Notes under the pieces: generated by a model
Databases searched by the model: none
Told to the model about the DNA's origin: nothing
Seen by the model: the letters and a program-made list of their open reading frames with translations, nothing else
Translations under genes and position numbers: made by a program
Assembly (NCBI GenBank): GCA_019244395.1
Contig: JAFASQ010000526.1
Coordinates: forward strand, 1-35,951
Origin: Solirubrobacterales bacterium
Lineage (GTDB): Bacteria; Actinomycetota; Thermoleophilia; Solirubrobacterales; Solirubrobacteraceae
DNA: 35,951 bases
Direction of reading: 5' to 3'
Part shown: positions 21,185 through 28,727 of the stretch, piece by piece
How the letters are laid out: each line of letters begins with the position of its first letter
Position numbering within the stretch: the first letter of the stretch is position 1

Positions 21185-21983
21185 TCAGTCCCAGCACTCC
21201 TCACGCCTGAGCTCGGCCAACACGTCGGCGTCGTGGCCGAACCCGAGCCGCGCCCGGTGCGGTCGGCCAGCGTCGTGACCTTTCGGTAGCTGCGCCACCA
21301 CGCAGCGTAGTCGCGCAGCAACCAACCGAGCGGCTGCGGCCCCGCGTAGTTGTCGGCGAGGTGGAACTGATCGCTGGTCAGGAAGAACGTCCCCGAGTTG
21401 GCCAGGTTCATCCGAAGACCCTGGAGTGCCGGCGTATGACCGGGCAGGCGGTACAGGTGAAAGCCTTCGAACAGCTCGATCTCGTCGCCGTCCAGGGGCT
21501 GCCAGTTGAATGAGAAGTCAAGGTAGTGGGGGATGTACGCCCCCAGGTCCTCGCCGGTGGCCACGCCGTAGAACGCATTGCGCAGCTCGTCGCCTTGGAC
21601 GTAGATCGGGATGTCCCGGCCCCGGAAGAACTCGAGGCCGCCGGCGTGGTCGAGGTGCAGGTGGGAGAGGACGATCGCCTTGATGTCCTCGAGCCGTAGC
21701 CGGCCGCTTCGAGCGCGGCGTCGAGGTGGTGCTCGGGCTCATAACTGGTGATCGCAAATAGCTCCTGGACGATCGGCGGCCAGAGTTCCTTGAAGTTGGG
21801 CGGGGCGCCGGCATCGAACAGGACCGGGCCGATCTTGGGATGCTCGATCAGCGCGCCGATGATCGCCACCGTGCGCCGCGCCGCCAGCGGGCTCGGCTCC
21901 GACGCCGTGCTGACGCCGCCGCCGGCAAGCGGGAAGCCCTCGTCGTACTCGATCCGACCCAGGTCAAGCAAGCGAAACTTCAT
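21185..21983 (-). pseudogene. Metallo-beta-lactamase-fold hydrolase (N-acyl homoserine lactonase-like), two frameshifts
   Basis: The gene begins MKFRLLDLGRIEYDEGFPLA at ATG 21983 and keeps one frame through FDAGAPPNF and AALEAAGYG. A base is missing near 21691-21696. The next frame continues with the metal-binding SHLHLDHAGG, then GEDLGAYIPHYLDFSFNWQP, LYRLPGHTPALQG and LTSDQFHLADNY. A second base is missing near 21248-21256, after which the true ending reads RLGFGHDADVLAELRREECW and a stop at 21185-21187. Restoring the two bases gives a 266-aa protein with all HxHxDH-type ligands, normal for AHL-lactonase-like quorum-quenching or related lactone hydrolases. Both lesions are single-base losses, so either recent decay or sequencing/assembly error is possible. 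It is divergent from an AraC regulator, which may control it. Confidence 0.8.
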
Positions 21984-22043
21984 CTCTCCCTCCTCAGGGC
22001 GTGCGCGGGCGCATCCTAGTCTCGGCTGGGGTTAAGCTCGGCC

Positions 22044-22055
22044 GACGTCGACGTC
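22044..22055. promoter_or_regulatory. 12-bp perfect palindrome between divergent lactonase and AraC genes
   Basis: GACGTCGACGTC (22044-22055) is its own reverse complement and consists of two GACGTC units. It lies in the 139-bp region between the lactonase-like gene start (21983) and the AraC start (22123). It could be a regulator site. Since the AraC family's conserved N-terminal homology extends upstream over most of this region, it may instead be coding. Confidence 0.3.
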
Positions 22056-22122
22056 GAGCGAATACTCCACCTATTTCCGCCCCCGGGGCCTGAGCGGGAT
22101 CGAGGCCCTGCACGCGCGGTTC

Positions 22123-22860
22123 GTGGAGCATGCCTATCGCCCCCACTCCCATCCCACCTGGACGGTGGCGATGATCGAGCGCGGGGCGGCCCGCTTCACG
22201 CTGGACGCGACCCAGCAACGGGCTGCCCAGGGTGAGCTGTTCGTGCTCGAGCCCGAGTCGGTCCACACCGGCATGGCCGCCGTGCCGGAGGGCTGGGCCT
22301 ACAAGGTCCTCTACATCGAGCCCGACGTCCTCCACCACTGGGACGAGCGCGACGCCGCCGCCCCGCGCGCAGCCCGCTGGGTGGTGTTCCGCGACGTCTC
22401 GCTCCGCGGCGCCCTAGAGCGGGCACACGCCGCGCTCGCCTGCGAGCTCCCCGCGGGACTGGCCGTCGAAGAAGCGGTGCTCGACGCGGTGGCCGCGCTC
22501 CGTCCTCATCTGAGGCCCGGACCGCCCTCGCGCCGGCGCGACCGGACCGAGCACGCCGCCGTGCGTCGGGCCCGAGCTCACTTACGCGAGCGCTGGGACC
22601 AGCGGGTCACGCTGGCTGAGCTTGCGGCGGTGGCGGGTCTCAGCCGGTTCGAGCTGGTTCGCCGCTTCCGCGAGCAGGACGGGATCACCCCGCATGCCTT
22701 CCAGACCAACCTGCGCGTCGATGAGGCCCGCCGGCTGCTGGCCGCTGGAGGTGCCCCCGCCGCCGTGGCGGCGAGCTGCGGCTTCGCCGACCAACCGCAC
22801 CTGACCCGAGTGTTCAAGCGGGCGGTGGGCGTGACCCCGGGCCGCTACGCCCGAGCGTGA
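22123..22860 (+). CDS. AraC-family transcriptional regulator with N-terminal cupin domain
   Basis: From GTG 22123 the protein is 245 aa. The N-terminal cupin has HAYRPHSHPTWTVAMIERG with the metal-type HSH, and the ELFVLEPESVHTG strand. The C-terminal two helix-turn-helix motifs read VTLAELAAVAGLSRFELVRR and AAVAASCGFADQPHLTRVFK, followed by VGVTPGRYARA, the standard AraC signature. Sequence upstream of the GTG stays open and reads FRPRGLSGIEALHARF, which closely fits the usual first strand of this cupin. The real protein probably begins about 25 codons earlier, yet no ATG, GTG or TTG is available there. It likely responds to a small ligand and controls the divergent lactonase, the downstream DUF2000 gene, or both. 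Confidence 0.85.
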   Translation: MEHAYRPHSHPTWTVAMIERGAARFTLDATQQRAAQGELFVLEPESVHTGMAAVPEGWAYKVLYIEPDVLHHWDERDAAAPRAARWVVFRDVSLRGALERAHAALACELPAGLAVEEAVLDAVAALRPHLRPGPPSRRRDRTEHAAVRRARAHLRERWDQRVTLAELAAVAGLSRFELVRRFREQDGITPHAFQTNLRVDEARRLLAAGGAPAAVAASCGFADQPHLTRVFKRAVGVTPGRYARA

Positions 22861-22912
22861 GTACCGCAACAACGTTCAAGACCTCCCCCCTCGCCGCCGC
22901 CACCATGCCCAC

Positions 22913-23335
22913 ATGGGCGTCGGGCAATTCGACACCAAGGTCGCGGTCGTGGTGCGCGACGACCTGGCGACGTGGCAGCGTCTGAACGTCACCGCCTTCC
23001 TCATGAGCGGCCTCACCGCGCGAGCCGGGCCGACCGCCATCGGCCAGGACTATGAAGACGGCGACGGTCGGCGTTACCTGCCGCTGCTCGTGCAGCCGGT
23101 GCTGGTGTTCGAGGCCGGCCCGGCGAAGCTCACCACGCTGCGCGATCGCGCCGCGCGCCGAGGCATAGAGATCGCCATATACACGCGCGAGATGTTCGCC
23201 ACCGGTAACGACGAGGACAACCGCGCCGCCGTGCGAGCGGTGCCGACCGAGCAGCTGGATCTCGTGGGGATCGGGCTGCGCGCTCCCCACCGCGACGCCG
23301 ACGCGATCTTGCGCGGGCTGGCGCGTCACCCGTAG
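22913..23335 (+). CDS. DUF2000 family protein
   Basis: This 140-aa protein matches DUF2000, a small alpha/beta family of unknown function. The beginning FDTKVAVVVRDDLATWQRLN is diagnostic. VTAFLMSGL, a central YLPLLVQPVLVF strand, and the late EIAIYTREMFATGNDEDNR block complete the pattern. The length is normal. No catalytic residues are known for the family. It follows the AraC gene by 52 bp in the same direction, and AraC-DUF2000 neighbours are common, suggesting a functional or regulatory link. There is no ribosome-binding site at ATG 22913, so the message may be leaderless or coupled. Confidence 0.85.
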   Translation: MGVGQFDTKVAVVVRDDLATWQRLNVTAFLMSGLTARAGPTAIGQDYEDGDGRRYLPLLVQPVLVFEAGPAKLTTLRDRAARRGIEIAIYTREMFATGNDEDNRAAVRAVPTEQLDLVGIGLRAPHRDADAILRGLARHP

Positions 23336-23357
23336 GGCGGGTCCTTAGCATCGGCGC

Positions 23358-24533
23358 ATGCCCTCGCCCTGGCCAGAGTCTCCGCCCACCCCCACGCACC
23401 GGGCGGCCTACGCCGACGCGACACCGCGCTCCTTTTGGCTTGACACGCTGCCCCCGCGCGCGGACCACCCCCCGCTGGGCGAGGTGCTCGAGGCCGACCT
23501 CTGCATCATCGGCGGCGGCTACACCGGGCTGTGGGCCGCTCCATGCCAAGGAGCTCGAGCCGACCCGCGAAGTCGTACTACTCGAGGCGACCCGCTGTGG
23601 GGACGGCGCCAGCAGGCGCAACGGCGGCTTTCTCCAGTCCTCGCTCACCCACGGCACGCGAAACGGGCTGGCGCGGTTCCCGGACGAGCTCGAGCGGCTA
23701 GAGCGCCTCGGCTTCGAGAACTTCGAGTGTCTCATCCGCGACCTGCGCGCCCTCGACATCGACGCCGAGCTCGAGCAAAACGGGGACCTGGTGGTGGCGC
23801 TCGAGCCGCGCGAGCTGGCCGATCTGGACGACGAGGCCGAGCTGCTCTCCCGCTACGGCTATCAGGTCGAGCGGCTCGATGGCGAGCACGTCCGCGCCCA
23901 GATCACCTCGAAAAAATTCATAGGAGCAATATGGACCCGGACCGGTTCGGCGCTGGTGAACCCGGGACGGTTGGCCGACGGTCTGCGCGTCGGCGCCGCG
24001 CGCGGCGCGCTGCTGGCCACAAGCGCCTACCCGCCGCTGGTGCGCGCGATCCGGCGCTACATCGCCCCCGTGTACGACTACGTGCTGGTCACCGAGCCGC
24101 TGGATCCGAGCCTGATCGGGCGGCAGAACCGGCAGGGCCTCAGCGACATGGGCAACCAGTTCCACTACTCGCGCCTGACCGCGGACGGACGGATCCTGTG
24201 GGCGGCGCGATCGATACCTGCAGTCGCTTCTCGGCGTTCTTCGGCCGCACGCACGGCGGCCGGGTCGCGTACGCCCTCGGTTACACCGGTCTGGGCGTCG
24301 GCGCGAGCCGGTTTGCCGGGCGCGTGGCCCTCGATCTGCTGGATGGGCGCTCGAGCGTGGCCAGCGCGCTGAGCATGGTGCGCCGTCGGCCGCTCCCGTT
24401 CCCGCCCGAGCCGCTGCGCACCGCGGTCATCCAGCTCACCCGCAACCGGCTGGCCGCGGCAGATCGCCACGAGGGCCGCCGCGGGCTGTGGCTGACCGCC
24501 CTCGACCGGCTGGGACTGGGGTTCGACAGCTAG
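23358..24533 (+). pseudogene. FAD-dependent amine/amino-acid oxidoreductase (DAO family), frameshifted with two internal deletions
   Basis: The gene starts at ATG 23358, with LEADLCIIGGGYTGLWAA giving the FAD-binding GxGxxG-type site. Near 23537-23543 two bases appear lost, and the protein continues in another frame as LHAKELEPTREVVLLEATRC, then RNGGFLQSSLTHG and DFERL-like helices. At about 23988-24006 LADGLR joins directly to ALLATSAYPPLV; relatives have some 30-40 residues between these. At about 24198-24205 RILW joins GGAIDTCSRFSAFFGRTHGG with a frame change, and another roughly 45 residues are missing. Both sides carry WGG, so short-homology deletion is likely. The end LDLLDGRSSVASAL is normal. 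The parent family includes gamma-glutamylputrescine oxidoreductase (PuuB). It is non-functional as written. Confidence 0.85.
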
Positions 24534-24542
24534 GCTGCCGCC

Positions 24543-25298
24543 ATGGCGGTCGCGTTCGTCACCGGGGCAAGCTCCGGGCTGGGAGAGGCGATCGCCCGCC
24601 GCTTCGCCGGCGCCGGCATGCGCGTGGTGGCCGCCGCGCGCCGAGGCGACCGACTCCGGGGATTGGTTGACGAATTCGGCGAAGATTTGATTTTGATTTC
24701 AGTGCTCGATGTGCGGGACCGTGACGCCATCGAGCAGCTCGCCGCGTCGCTCCCGCCCGAGTTCGCCGACGTCGACGTGCTCGTCAATAACGCGGGGCTG
24801 GCGCTCGGGCTCGAGCCCGCGCAGGAGGCCAGCGTCGAGGACTGGGAGCAGATGATCGACACCAACTGCACCGGTCTGGTCTACGCGACCCGCGCGCTGC
24901 TGCCCGGGATGGTCGCGCGCCGCCGCGGCCACGTGGTCAATCTGGGCTCGGTCGCCGCGACCTATCCGTATCCCGGTGGGAACGTGTACGGCGCCACCAA
25001 GGCCTTCGTGCGCCAGTTCAGCCTCGGGCTGCGGGCGGATCTGCACGGGACCGGCGTCCGGGTGACGTGCATCGAGCCGGGGATGATCGGCGGCACCGAG
25101 TTCTCCGCGGTGCGTTTCGCCGGCGACGCCGAACGCGCCGAGGCGGTCTACGCCGGCACGCAGCCGCTCACCCCCGAGGACATCGCGGCCGCGGTCGAAT
25201 GGGCCACGAGCCAGCCCGAGCACGTCAACGTCAACCTGATCGAGCTGATGCCCGTCGCCCAGAGCTTCGGCCCGCTCCCAGTCGACCGCGCCGGCTAG
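24543..25298 (+). CDS. Short-chain dehydrogenase/reductase, YdfG-like
   Basis: This 251-aa classical SDR has the Rossmann motif TGASSGLG (7-14), NNAG (82-85), and the catalytic Ser136, Tyr149 and Lys153 (YGATK). The segment IEPGMIGGTEFSAVRF and the C-terminal NVNLIELMPVAQSFGP, with PLTPEDIAAAVEWATSQPEH before it, resemble YdfG/serine 3-dehydrogenase relatives. These oxidise 3-hydroxy acids with NADP or reduce malonate semialdehyde (known of YdfG). It starts 9 bp after the FAD-oxidoreductase relic and 73 bp before a class III aminotransferase, so a shared amine or beta-alanine pathway is plausible. AT-richer codons around 24685-24700 are a local oddity only. Confidence 0.9.
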   Translation: MAVAFVTGASSGLGEAIARRFAGAGMRVVAAARRGDRLRGLVDEFGEDLILISVLDVRDRDAIEQLAASLPPEFADVDVLVNNAGLALGLEPAQEASVEDWEQMIDTNCTGLVYATRALLPGMVARRRGHVVNLGSVAATYPYPGGNVYGATKAFVRQFSLGLRADLHGTGVRVTCIEPGMIGGTEFSAVRFAGDAERAEAVYAGTQPLTPEDIAAAVEWATSQPEHVNVNLIELMPVAQSFGPLPVDRAG

Positions 25299-25304
25299 CC
25301 GACT

Positions 25305-25353
25305 GGACTTTGGCGCTGAAGGTACGTATGTGTTACCTGGATCGCCAAAGTCC
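25305..25353 (+). promoter_or_regulatory. 49-bp nested dyad with embedded promoter-like boxes upstream of the aminotransferase
   Basis: GGACTTTGGCG (25305-25315) and CGCCAAAGTCC (25343-25353) are perfect 11-bp inverted copies. Within them AGGTA (25320-25324) and TACCT (25334-25338) form a second perfect pair, with symmetric 4-nt internal loops and a 9-nt centre. TTGGCG (25310-25315) and TTACCT (25333-25338) are 17 bp apart and could be -35/-10 boxes buried in the dyad. The ATG follows 18 bp later. It could be an operator, an RNA hairpin or a terminator for the SDR gene. Confidence 0.6.
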
Positions 25354-25371
25354 GATAATGGGCCAGCCAAT

Positions 25372-26760
25372 ATGAACCACGACGAGCTACAGCAAGCGGC
25401 GCGCGAGCACCTGATCCTGCACTTCACGCGCCACCAGGCGGCGTTCGCGGGCGAACTTCTCGTGCTCGACCGCGGCGAGGGGCCGTACGTGTTCGACACT
25501 GCCGGCCGCCGCTACATCGATGCACTGTCGAGCCTGTTCTGCGCGCAGATCGGCTACTCCTACGGCGAGGAGATGGTCTCGGCCATCGCCGACCAGCTGC
25601 CGCGGCTGGCCTTCAACACCAACTGGGCTACGGCGCACCCGCCAGCCATCGAGCTCGCCGAGCGGCTGGCCCAGCTGATGCCGGGCGACCTCAACCACGT
25701 GTTCTTCACCTCGGGCGGATCGGAGTCGGTGGAGGCGGCCTGGAAGATCGTGCGCGAGCACTTCGAGGCGATCGGCCAGCCACAGCGGCGCAAGGCGATC
25801 GCGCGCAATATCGCCTACCACGGGGTCACGCTCGGCGCCCTGGCCTTCACCGGCGTTGCCCCGATGAAGGAGCCGTTCGGCCCCCCGCCGATCGACGTCA
25901 CGCACGTCTCGAACACCAACGCGTTTCGGGCGCCGGACGGAGACGATCCGGACGCCTTCTGTGCGCGCCTGATCCACGAGATGCGCGATGCGATCGGCGC
26001 GGCCGGCGCCGACGAGGTCGCCCTGATCATCGCCGAGCCGGTCCAGAACTCCGGCGGCTGCCTGGTGGCGCCGCCCGGTTACTGGCAGGGGCTGCGCGAG
26101 CTGGCCGACGAGTGCGGGGCGCTCCTCCTGGCCGACGAGGTGATCTGCGCGTTCGGGCGCCTCGGCGAGTGGCTGGGCGTGGAGCGCGAGGGCGTGGTTC
26201 CCGACCTTGCCACCGTGGCCAAAGGACTGACCTCCGCCTACGCTCCGATGGGCGCGGTGCTCGTGTCTGACCGGGTAGCCGAGCCGCTCTACCGGGAGGG
26301 CGTGCTGCTCCGCCACGGCATCACGTTCGGCGGCCATCCGCTCGCCGCGGTGGTGGCGCTGCGCAGCCTCGAGATCTTCGAGCGCGACGGCGTGCTCGAG
26401 AACGTCCGCGCCCACGAACCCCGTCTCGAGGCGCGCATGCAAGAGCTGCGCTCGCTGCCGATCGTCGGCGACGTCCGGGGGCGGGGGTTCTTCTGGGCCG
26501 TCGAGCTGGTCCGCGACGGCGCGAACCACACCTTCGACCGCTCCGAGCGCGACCGCCTCCTGCGCGGATTCCTGCCCCGGCGCCTGCTCGAGGCGGGGCT
26601 GATCGCCCGGCCCGATGACCGCGGCGACAGCGTGCTCCAGATCGCGCCGCCGCTCGTCTGCGATGGCGCGGTGCTCGACGAGATCGTCGACCGGCTGCGC
26701 GACGTGCTGATCGACGCGGGTCAGTACATGGACGTCGCCGATACCGCCGGCGTGGCGTAG
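25372..26760 (+). CDS. Class III (omega) aminotransferase, PLP-dependent
   Basis: The product is 462 aa from ATG 25372; an upstream start at 25330 would run through the regulatory dyad. The fold-type I features are the phosphate-binding SGGSESVEAAWKI (114-126), the Tyr149-His150 ring-stacking region, ADEVICAFGRLGEW with Asp255, and the Schiff-base Lys284 in ATVAKGLTSAYAPMGA. ITFGGHPLAAVVAL is the usual late signature. The family includes putrescine, beta-alanine, taurine and 4-aminobutyrate aminotransferases with pyruvate or 2-oxoglutarate as acceptor, and this sequence is closest in style to the putrescine/beta-alanine:pyruvate group. The aldehyde product could be handled by the upstream SDR or the aldehyde dehydrogenase at 34406. 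It is convergent with an MFS exporter gene. Confidence 0.92.
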   Translation: MNHDELQQAAREHLILHFTRHQAAFAGELLVLDRGEGPYVFDTAGRRYIDALSSLFCAQIGYSYGEEMVSAIADQLPRLAFNTNWATAHPPAIELAERLAQLMPGDLNHVFFTSGGSESVEAAWKIVREHFEAIGQPQRRKAIARNIAYHGVTLGALAFTGVAPMKEPFGPPPIDVTHVSNTNAFRAPDGDDPDAFCARLIHEMRDAIGAAGADEVALIIAEPVQNSGGCLVAPPGYWQGLRELADECGALLLADEVICAFGRLGEWLGVEREGVVPDLATVAKGLTSAYAPMGAVLVSDRVAEPLYREGVLLRHGITFGGHPLAAVVALRSLEIFERDGVLENVRAHEPRLEARMQELRSLPIVGDVRGRGFFWAVELVRDGANHTFDRSERDRLLRGFLPRRLLEAGLIARPDDRGDSVLQIAPPLVCDGAVLDEIVDRLRDVLIDAGQYMDVADTAGVA

Positions 26761-26778
26761 CTCGCGCGGGCGAGCTGA

Positions 26779-26803
26779 GGAGCGAGGGCTGCGCCCCCGC
26801 TCC
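26779..26803. terminator. Hairpin between convergent aminotransferase and MFS genes
   Basis: GGAGCG (26779-26784) pairs with CGCTCC (26798-26803) and GGGC (26786-26789) with GCCC (26793-26796), with one A/C mismatch and a TGC loop. It sits in the 51-bp gap between two convergent stops and can act in both directions. No T-tract is present. Confidence 0.6.
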
Positions 26804-26811
26804 CATCCCGG

Positions 26812-28236
26812 CTACCGGCCGTGCGGCAGCAGCCGACTCAGCGCGGCGACCCCGACCAGGAGGACGGCAAGCTCGGCCAGGGCCAGCTCGAACGCCCGCG
26901 CATAGCCGGAATGCAGCGCGCCGAAGAAGATCACGCCGGTGACGGCCACGCCGAGTGCGTTGCCGACGTTCTGCATCGTGGTCAGCATCCCGGAGGCGGC
27001 GCCGGCCCGCTCGGGCTCGAGCGACTGAAGGATCGTCGAGGCCAGCGGCGCGAGCACCAACCCCATGCCGGCGCCCACCAGCACAAGGCCGGGCACGAGG
27101 GCAGCGATCCAGCCGCCCACGCCCGTGTGGGACACCGCGGCGAGCAGCAGGCCGTGCCCGCCGGCCAGCACCAGCGCGCCCACTCCGATGACTGCTCGGC
27201 CGTGACGCGCGGCCAGCGCCGGCGCGCGCATCGAAGCCGCCACGTATGCCGCGGCGAGGATCGTGAAGACCAGGCCCGCGGGCAGCGGATGCAGACCGCG
27301 CCCGTTCTGGAGATAGAGCGCGAGCACGACGAAGAACGACGCCTGACCGGCCCAGAAGCACAGCTGGGTCAGCAGGCCGGCGCTGAACGAGCGGTGCGCG
27401 AACAATCCCACGTCCAGCAGGGGCTCTCCCCCGCGGCGGGCCAGCCGGCGCTGCCAGACCATCAACCACCCCAGCAGCGCCGGCGCGGCCGCGAACGAGA
27501 GCCACGTCCATAGCGGCCAGCCACGCTGGCGCCCCTCCAGAAGCGGCAGCACCACGGCGGTCACCCCACCCGTGGCGAGGACGGTCCCGATCTTGTCGAG
27601 ACGTGGTGAGGATGGCTCGCGTGACTCCGGGATAACCCGGGGCGCCAGGGCCAGCGCGGCCACACCCACGGGTACGTTGATCAGAAAGCAGCTGCGCCAG
27701 CCGAGGCCGGCGGGGTCCACGGCGATCAGCACGCCGCCGATCAGCTGACCACCCACGGCCGCAAGGCCCATCACCGTTCCGTACGCGCTGAGCGCGCGCA
27801 GGCGATCGGCGCCCGCGTACAGCACGCCGATTATCGACAGCACGTTAGGGGTGAGCAGCGCCGCGGCCGCACCCTGGATCAGGCGCGCGACCACGAGCTG
27901 GAACGGGGTCGCCGCCGCACCGCACGCCGCCGAGGCGAGCGTGAACAGCGCCAGGCCCAGCGAGAAGATGCGCCGGCGGCCGAAGCGGTCGCCGAGCCGA
28001 CCGGCGGTGATCACGAACACAGCCGAGGTCAACGCGTATCCGGCCACCACCCACTCGATGGCGGTGTCGCTGGCGCCCATCTCCGACTGCATCGATGGCA
28101 ACGCCACGTTGACGATGAAGAAATCCAGTACGACCATGAACGTGCCCGCGAGCACGATCGGCAGTGCAAGCCAGCGGTTCGCCGCCCAGCCCGAGCGCCG
28201 CCCCACGTCCGTATATGTAAGTTCGTGCGTAGTCAT
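26812..28236 (-). CDS. MFS drug/solute exporter, DHA2 (14-helix, EmrB/QacA-type)
   Basis: This 474-aa integral membrane protein is rich in hydrophobic helices, consistent with 14 spans. Signatures are the first-helix VLDFFIVNVALPSM (DHA2 motif), motif A GRLGDRFGRRR (about 79-89) after helix 2, RLIQGAAAALLTPNVLSII in helix 4, and motif C-like AVGGQLIGGVL with the WRSCFLINVPVG loop typical of this subfamily. It pumps organic compounds out using the proton gradient (known of the family); the substrate cannot be told. The ATG at 28236 has no ribosome-binding site but directly follows a 7-bp inverted repeat. No regulator gene is adjacent, although DHA2 genes often have a TetR or MarR neighbour. 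Confidence 0.92.
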   Translation of the reverse strand: MTTHELTYTDVGRRSGWAANRWLALPIVLAGTFMVVLDFFIVNVALPSMQSEMGASDTAIEWVVAGYALTSAVFVITAGRLGDRFGRRRIFSLGLALFTLASAACGAAATPFQLVVARLIQGAAAALLTPNVLSIIGVLYAGADRLRALSAYGTVMGLAAVGGQLIGGVLIAVDPAGLGWRSCFLINVPVGVAALALAPRVIPESREPSSPRLDKIGTVLATGGVTAVVLPLLEGRQRGWPLWTWLSFAAAPALLGWLMVWQRRLARRGGEPLLDVGLFAHRSFSAGLLTQLCFWAGQASFFVVLALYLQNGRGLHPLPAGLVFTILAAAYVAASMRAPALAARHGRAVIGVGALVLAGGHGLLLAAVSHTGVGGWIAALVPGLVLVGAGMGLVLAPLASTILQSLEPERAGAASGMLTTMQNVGNALGVAVTGVIFFGALHSGYARAFELALAELAVLLVGVAALSRLLPHGR

Positions 28237-28260
28237 GCGGCGGACGATCCCAGCCGCCGC
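28237..28260 (-). promoter_or_regulatory. GC-rich 7-bp dyad abutting the MFS start codon
   Basis: GCGGCGG (28237-28243) and CCGCCGC (28254-28260) are perfect inverted copies with a 10-bp spacer, ending exactly at the base before the ATG. In mRNA this would be a stem immediately 5' of the start. Low complexity makes chance possible. Confidence 0.35.
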
Positions 28261-28564
28261 CGGTGACGTCGATTACCTCAGGGGTAACGCGCTTGGGGGA
28301 TCCGGACTGGGTCGCGGCGCCGGCGATCGAGCCACGGCATCCACGTCTGACCCTGGATGAGTTCGAACCCGACTTCATCCGGCTCCCGCACCTGCCGCTG
28401 GCCGAGGCGCCGCCCGGCGCCGGCCGACCATGTGGCCCCGCTCCCCCTGCGGATCGTTAGCCCTGCCGGGGTATCTTCCCCCGTTTACGAGCCCCGCGCG
28501 GCGCGTTATGAGCGGTCTCGGGGCATCTCCGACGTTGACGTTTGGTTAGGAGAAAGCGCCGAGT

Positions 28565-28584
28565 TGACCGTGAGTGCACGGTCA
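28565..28584 (+). promoter_or_regulatory. Perfect 8-4-8 dyad upstream of the ABC-importer operon (operator candidate)
   Basis: TGACCGTG (28565-28572) and CACGGTCA (28577-28584) are perfect inverted copies around a 4-bp centre. Total length is 20 bp, the size expected for a dimeric helix-turn-helix repressor site. It lies 144 bp before the lipoprotein ATG. Confidence 0.5.
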
Positions 28585-28626
28585 CGATTCCACCGGTGTA
28601 GGACGCGCCGAAAGCACCACGGGATC

Positions 28627-28644
28627 GTTGACAATCGTGTTAAC
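28627..28644 (+). promoter_or_regulatory. 18-bp dyad with TTGACA box upstream of the ABC-importer operon
   Basis: GTTGACA (28627-28633) and TGTTAAC (28638-28644) match as inverted copies at 6 of 7 positions around a 4-bp centre. The left arm contains a perfect -35 hexamer, so a bound protein could block a promoter here. No good -10 is seen 16-18 bp downstream. Confidence 0.4.
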
Positions 28645-28727
28645 ATCCGCCCGCGCTGCCCCCGTCAGACCTTGCGTTCTGGCCGACGGTAGCCCGGGAG
28701 AAGCGGCACGAGCGAGGAGAGCCCAGG

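Larger units (their letters stand above)
28261..28727. other. 467-bp divergent intergenic region before the ABC-importer operon
   Basis: No gene is convincingly present. A 65-codon frame at 28263-28460 has an acidic-aromatic piece (LTLDEFEPDFIRLPHLPL) that might be a relic, but it lacks a ribosome-binding site and a family. Two operator-like dyads lie at 28565-28584 and 28627-28644. TTGACA occurs at 28628-28633 within the second, without a clear -10 at the right spacing. A small TTACC/GGTAA dyad lies near 28272-28286. The ribosome-binding site of the lipoprotein gene is AGGAG at 28715-28719. Confidence 0.55.

Noticed and set aside
28361-28370. GTTCGAACCC resembling a tRNA T-loop
   Set aside because: The flanking 5-nt segments do not pair as a T-stem, and no acceptor or anticodon stems can be drawn around it.
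28263-28460. 65-codon plus-strand frame upstream of the importer operon
   Set aside because: No ribosome-binding site and no family recognised. A short DEFEPDFIRL segment is suggestive of a relic but not enough to call.
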